DNA of 64,000 bases, from contig CAYTTA010000004.1 of NCBI GenBank assembly GCA_964440655.1, positions 1 through 64,000 on the forward strand, written 5' to 3'. The notes beneath the pieces are model-generated. The model was not told the DNA's origin and did not search any database. It saw nothing but the letters and a program-made list of their open reading frames with translations. This stretch comes from CAYTTA01 sp964440655. GTDB lineage: Bacteria > Bacteroidota > Rhodothermia > Balneolales > Balneolaceae. Each line of letters begins with the position of its first letter. Position 1 is the stretch's first letter. Below, one piece after another: positions 60,427-64,000 of this stretch. Both the position numbers and the translations under genes were made by a program.

Positions 60427-62220
60427 TCAGGCTGTTCTTGTTTTGAGTTTCCGATTGTTCTGATCCTTGTACTGAAGTTCGTAAAGCCGGCGATAAATTC
60501 CCTTCTCCATTTGAAGCAGTTCCCGGTGGGAACCCATCTCCCGGATCTCCCCTTTATGCATCACCAGAATCTTATCAGCCCCCTGGATGGTGGAGAGCCT
60601 GTGGGCGATCACGATCGATGTTCTCCCCTCCATCAAGGTTTCAAATGCCTCGGTCACAAGCTGTTCGGTGGAGGAGTCGACGCTCGAGGTGGCCTCATCC
60701 AGCACCATAATGGCGGGATTGTGTACCATGGCCCGCACAAAACAGATCAGCTGCCTCTGCCCCATCGAGAGGGAGAGTCCTCTCTCGCGGAGGCGGTAGT
60801 GATAACCTCCCGGCAGCTTCCGGATAAACTGGTGAGCACGGACCTGCCGCGAGGCCTCCTCCACCTGTTCAAACGTGATGGATGGGTTGCCGAGTGTGAT
60901 ATTCTCCAGAATTGTACCGGAGAAGAGCGCGCTGTCCTGCAGCACGAGTCCGAAGTGAGATCGAAGCTGCCGGAGTCTCAGATCCCGGATATCGACGCCG
61001 TCCAGAAGAATCCTTCCCTTCTGCAGATCGTAGAATCGCAGCAGAAGATTGATAATGGTGGTCTTGCCCGATCCGGTTGCCCCCACGATCGCCACATTCT
61101 CGCCCGGCCGGACCTCGAACGACACATCTTTCAGTACGTCCGCCTGGTCGGGGTGGTAACGGAACCAGACATTTTCAAACCGGATCTCCCCTTCCACCTT
61201 CTCCAGCGGAACAGGTCGGGCGGGCTCCTTCACCCGGTTTTCAGTGTCCAGCACATGGAAGATCCGTTCGGAGGAGGCCAGTGCCGACTGCAGGGTGTTG
61301 TACTTCTCACTCAGTCCCCGGATCGGCTGGAAGAACTGGCGGACATACTGGATGAAGGCGACCAGTACCCCGAAGGTCACCTGGCCGGTAAGCGCCCGGC
61401 CGCCTCCGTACCAGATCACCAGCGCCATCGCCAGACTGGCCAGCACCTCCACCACGGGCCAGAAAAGGGCAAAATAGAAAACAGTCCGGATGTGGGCTTT
61501 CCGGTGGGAGGCGTTGATCGACTCGAACTTCTCCTCCTGTTTCTTCTGCCGGTTGAAGAGTTGAACGATCGCCATTCCCTGAATATGCTCCTGGACAAAG
61601 GAGTTGAGGCGGGCGATCTGATCCCGCACCTCCAGAAAGGCCCCGCGTACCCTGGCACGGAAGAGAAAGGTGGCATAGAAGAGCAGGGGCAGCACCAGGA
61701 TCGAGACCAGGGTGAGCTCCCAGCTCATCGCCAGCATGAACCAGAGGATGAAAACGATCCGGAACAGGTCTCCGACCATGTTGACCACCCCGTCGGAGAG
61801 CAGTTCACTGAGCGCCTCGATATCACTCGTGGTCCGGGTGATGAGTCGTCCGATCGGATTCCGGTCGAAGAACTGGATATGAAGGGACTGGATCTTCCGG
61901 AACACCTCGTTCCGGAGATGATAGAGGGTCCCCTGTCCAAACCACCGGGTCAGATAGGTGTTCAGGACAAGCAGGATGAACTCAAAAATCAGCGCTCCGA
62001 CCAGGAGAAGGATGATCCGCCAGAGCCCCTCGTAGTCCCCCGTGGCCATGTAGTCGTCGACGGCAACCTGGGTGAGTTTCGGTCGCACCGTACCCAGCCA
62101 GGAGGCCATCAGGGTCAGGACGATCGCCAGGACGACATACCAGCGGTAGGGTCTAAGAAACTGCCAGAGCCGACGGATCAGCCGGGAATCGACCGATTTG
62201 GAATCCTTCTCGTTGCTCAA
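60427..62220 (-). CDS. ABC exporter half-transporter (heterodimer subunit with catalytic Walker B Glu)
   Basis: A 597-residue fused transmembrane-ATPase exporter with about six helices. The ATPase has Walker A GATGSGKTT, the signature LSMGQRQ (deviating from LSGGQ) and Walker B AIMVLDEATSSVD with the catalytic Glu. This combination fits the consensus-site half of heterodimeric exporters (as in TM287/288 or BmrCD). The partner half has canonical signature and an Asp; see 63522. Substrate is unknown. The gene overlaps rnz by 4 bp and ends 1 bp before prfB. Confidence 0.9.
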   Translation of the reverse strand: MSNEKDSKSVDSRLIRRLWQFLRPYRWYVVLAIVLTLMASWLGTVRPKLTQVAVDDYMATGDYEGLWRIILLLVGALIFEFILLVLNTYLTRWFGQGTLYHLRNEVFRKIQSLHIQFFDRNPIGRLITRTTSDIEALSELLSDGVVNMVGDLFRIVFILWFMLAMSWELTLVSILVLPLLFYATFLFRARVRGAFLEVRDQIARLNSFVQEHIQGMAIVQLFNRQKKQEEKFESINASHRKAHIRTVFYFALFWPVVEVLASLAMALVIWYGGGRALTGQVTFGVLVAFIQYVRQFFQPIRGLSEKYNTLQSALASSERIFHVLDTENRVKEPARPVPLEKVEGEIRFENVWFRYHPDQADVLKDVSFEVRPGENVAIVGATGSGKTTIINLLLRFYDLQKGRILLDGVDIRDLRLRQLRSHFGLVLQDSALFSGTILENITLGNPSITFEQVEEASRQVRAHQFIRKLPGGYHYRLRERGLSLSMGQRQLICFVRAMVHNPAIMVLDEATSSVDSSTEQLVTEAFETLMEGRTSIVIAHRLSTIQGADKILVMHKGEIREMGSHRELLQMEKGIYRRLYELQYKDQNNRKLKTRTA

Positions 62221-63437
62221 AACCGGTCAAAATCATCAAACGGAGTCCGGGGAGTGATGTGGCGCGGTTTTCTTGTGTCGTCCCGCCGGTCGTTTCTCCG
62301 TACCCGCTCCATGCGGTCGGAGTCGCTCCTTCTCACCCGGTGGTCCATCCGGTCGGAATCGTTCCTTCGCCGTGGACGGAAGTTGACGTTGCCTCCGGTA
62401 TCGCGGCGCTTGCGGAACCGTTTCTGCTTGTCATGCTTCCGGGGACCTTTTCCGGTGTCGGCAGCTCTGGCATCGATCTCCTTGAGATAGACTTTCGGGG
62501 TGATGATCCCCTTCTCATGTGCCGGATCGGTGTAGATCGGACGGAGCTCGGTCGCCAGCCAGGCGGGGAAGAACTCCCTGCGGACCTCGCGGAGCAGGAC
62601 GAACGGATTGGTGTACCGGGCTGAAAAATGGGTGATGACCAGAAGCTTGGTCTGCGCCTCGTTTGCGACCCTTGCCGCATCGATGGAGGTGCAGTGGCCT
62701 GTTTCGGCCGCCTTGTCGGCCAGGTTCTCGCTGAAGGTCGCTTCGTGAACCAGGATGTTGGTGTTCATCGCCAGCTTGACCGCATTGGGACTGTAGCTGG
62801 TATCGGTGATGTAGGCGAAACTGTCTCCCGGTCTGGGGTGCCCGACAATATCGGAAGAGCGGACAAGTGTGCCGTCCTCGAGCTCGACATCTTCGCCCGC
62901 CTTGAGGGCCTTGTACTGCCAGTCTTCGGTAATTCCCTTCTGCCGGGCCAGATCGGCATCCACTTTCCCCGGCTTGTCCTTCTCCTGGAACCGGAAGCCG
63001 GCACAGAACTTGTTGTGCTTGAGCGGACGTGCCTCCACAAAGAACTCCTCTTCGTCGATCACACGTCCCCCCTCGAAATCGGGTTCCAGTTCGACGTAGC
63101 GGATTTCGAAGGTGAGTTCAATCCCCGCAAAGCGGAAGTTCCACTCCACATATTCCCGGATCCCCTCGGGACCCACGATCGTAAGCGGTTTCTCCCTTCT
63201 CTGAAGCTGAAGGGTGGAAAGAAGCCCGATCAGTCCTGAGTAGTGGTCGATGTCGAAGTGACTGATGAAGATGTAGTCCACTTTGGAGCGCTTCAATCCC
63301 GCCTGAAGCATTCTCATCTGGGTATTCTCACCGCAGTCAAAAAGGCTGATGCTGCCTTCTCTCCACAGTGCAATGGACGGCAAGTGACGGGTTGCCGTGG
63401 GGGTAGCCGACGCAACACCTAATGGAATAATGATCAT
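62217..63437 (-). CDS. rnz: Ribonuclease Z with altered HxHxDH motif and Arg-rich tail
   Basis: RNase Z processes the 3' end of tRNA precursors. The 406-residue protein has the beta-lactamase-fold features LFDCGENTQMRMLQAGL, the metal motif HFDIDH (His60, Asp62, Asp64, His65), HNKFCAGFRFQEKDKPGK, AYITDT, GHCTS and THFSARYT. In most RNase Z the motif is HxHxDH; here the second His is Asp62. The C-terminal 85 residues are basic (Arg/Asp/Arg-rich), with RRNDSDRM-like repeats. It lies between the two exporter halves and overlaps the second by 4 bp. Confidence 0.88.
   Translation of the reverse strand: MIIIPLGVASATPTATRHLPSIALWREGSISLFDCGENTQMRMLQAGLKRSKVDYIFISHFDIDHYSGLIGLLSTLQLQRREKPLTIVGPEGIREYVEWNFRFAGIELTFEIRYVELEPDFEGGRVIDEEEFFVEARPLKHNKFCAGFRFQEKDKPGKVDADLARQKGITEDWQYKALKAGEDVELEDGTLVRSSDIVGHPRPGDSFAYITDTSYSPNAVKLAMNTNILVHEATFSENLADKAAETGHCTSIDAARVANEAQTKLLVITHFSARYTNPFVLLREVRREFFPAWLATELRPIYTDPAHEKGIITPKVYLKEIDARAADTGKGPRKHDKQKRFRKRRDTGGNVNFRPRRRNDSDRMDHRVRRSDSDRMERVRRNDRRDDTRKPRHITPRTPFDDFDRF
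62274..62380 (-). repeat. Arg/Asp-rich degenerate tandem repeat in the rnz tail
   Basis: Units encoding RRNDSDRMDHRV, RRSDSDRMERV and RRNDRRDD follow each other on the minus strand, about 33-36 bp each. Confidence 0.65.
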
Positions 63438-63521
63438 TCTGTTCTCCCGCAGTCTTGTTTTTACAGGGGGTTTACCGGTCAGGCAAACCGTACCCTCGGG
63501 TTTCGGTTAGATTACTGTCGA

Positions 63522-64000
63522 TCAGATTTCTGCCAGCTCTTTTTCAAGCAATTGTTTGCGATACATCTCTGCATAGGCTCCGTTGAGTTTCAGGAGCTCT
63601 TCATGCGACCCTTTCTCCAGGAGGAACCCGTCCTCAATATAAAAAATTGTATCGGCGTTTATAATGGAGGAAATCCGGTGGCTGATCATGATGGTCGTGC
63701 GGTTCTCCAGCTCCTTGCGCAGATGCTGCATGATGTCAGCTTCCGTCTTCGTATCCACTGCGCTCAGCGAATCATCCAGAATCAGAATATCCGGATCCTT
63801 GATCAATGCCCGGGCTATGGCTGTCCGCTGTTTCTGTCCCCCGGAAAGAGTGATCCCCCTCTCTCCAACCATAGTCTCGAATTTTTTCTCAAAATCCAAA
63901 ATATTCTCCAGAAGCTGTGCCTTCCGGGCGGCTGTCTCGATCTGTTCGGGGAGTGCTTCTTCCACTCCGAAAGCGATGTTCTCCCCGATCGTGGTCGAGA
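63522..64000 (-). CDS. ABC exporter half-transporter, C-terminal part (partial, Walker B Asp)
   Basis: The frame is open to the right edge; only the end of the ATPase is present (about 159 residues). It has GITLSGGQKQRTAIARALIK (canonical signature) and Walker B ILILDDSLSAVD, where Asp replaces the catalytic Glu, as in the degenerate-site half of heterodimeric exporters, then MISHRISSI (switch His). It complements the exporter at 60427. The rnz gene separates them. Confidence 0.9.
   Translation of the reverse strand, partial: STTIGENIAFGVEEALPEQIETAARKAQLLENILDFEKKFETMVGERGITLSGGQKQRTAIARALIKDPDILILDDSLSAVDTKTEADIMQHLRKELENRTTIMISHRISSIINADTIFYIEDGFLLEKGSHEELLKLNGAYAEMYRKQLLEKELAEI

Noticed and set aside
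63420..63432. GGAATAA near the rnz start as a further copy of the palindromic repeat
   Set aside because: It is the codons for MIIIP of rnz; no paired TTATTCC lies 18 bases away.

Overview
The window is a bacterial chromosome segment with Gram-negative features: a BamD lipoprotein, an Omp85-type outer-membrane barrel and two further lipoproteins. A DUF2480 gene beside the SUF cluster, the type 2 isopentenyl-diphosphate isomerase, the pyruvoyl-dependent arginine decarboxylase and the gene order suggest the Bacteroidota/Balneolota/Rhodothermota side of the FCB group, perhaps a moderately GC-rich halotolerant member. That placement is inference. Two 100-N assembly gaps (8227-8326 and 19662-19761) interrupt genes. 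No rRNA, tRNA, CRISPR array, insertion sequence or prophage was recognised.

Layout. 1-1.4 kb: end of a DUF4143 ATPase and a thioredoxin-type arsenate reductase. 1.5-12.8 kb (mostly minus strand): guaA, gcvH, an efp-accB-accC operon, an SNF-family transporter, a pullulanase-type GH13 enzyme split by a gap, metG and a TrmH-like methyltransferase. 12.8-19.8 kb (plus): greA behind a terminator-containing leader, UDP-glucose dehydrogenase, a UDP-glucuronate decarboxylase-like enzyme, a Nudix hydrolase, an Omp85-like barrel without POTRA domains, and a lipoprotein with an SH3-like domain and a caspase-fold domain lacking its catalytic His and Cys. 19.8-27.2 kb: a tandem palindromic repeat, a structured leader, then sufBCDS, nfu, sufA and DUF2480 (Fe-S cluster assembly). 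27.2-32 kb: fni, polyprenyl diphosphate synthase, bamD, nadD and an LD-carboxypeptidase. 32-36.1 kb: der, a solitary nuoI and three poorly characterised genes. 36.1-36.9 kb: an AT-rich stretch without a convincing gene, carrying a second copy of the palindromic repeat. 36.9-41.3 kb: DUF952, rimK with a retropepsin-like partner, and a speD-pdaD-speE polyamine operon. 41.8-51 kb (minus): ECF sigma factor with a small partner, holA, asnS, an M16 peptidase, pnp, rpsO and ribF. 51-56.6 kb: truB, rbfA, infB, nusA and rimP. 56.7-64 kb: a DUF192 lipoprotein, fbp, coaE, prfB (with the programmed +1 frameshift) and a heterodimeric ABC exporter whose two halves flank an RNase Z gene.

Most genes are housekeeping: translation and RNA turnover (rimP-nusA-infB-rbfA-truB-ribF-rpsO-pnp), Fe-S assembly, isoprenoids and the envelope. 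The unusual content is (a) the Omp85-like barrel next to a pseudo-caspase lipoprotein, (b) a dispersed ~75-bp palindromic repeat with the core TTATTCC-N18-GGAATAA at two loci, (c) structured leaders before greA and sufB and a branched palindrome after sufS, and (d) repeated in-frame minisatellite-like insertions in otherwise conserved proteins (NadD, the pullulanase-like enzyme, RbfA, RNase Z, the Omp85-like barrel, the pseudo-caspase).
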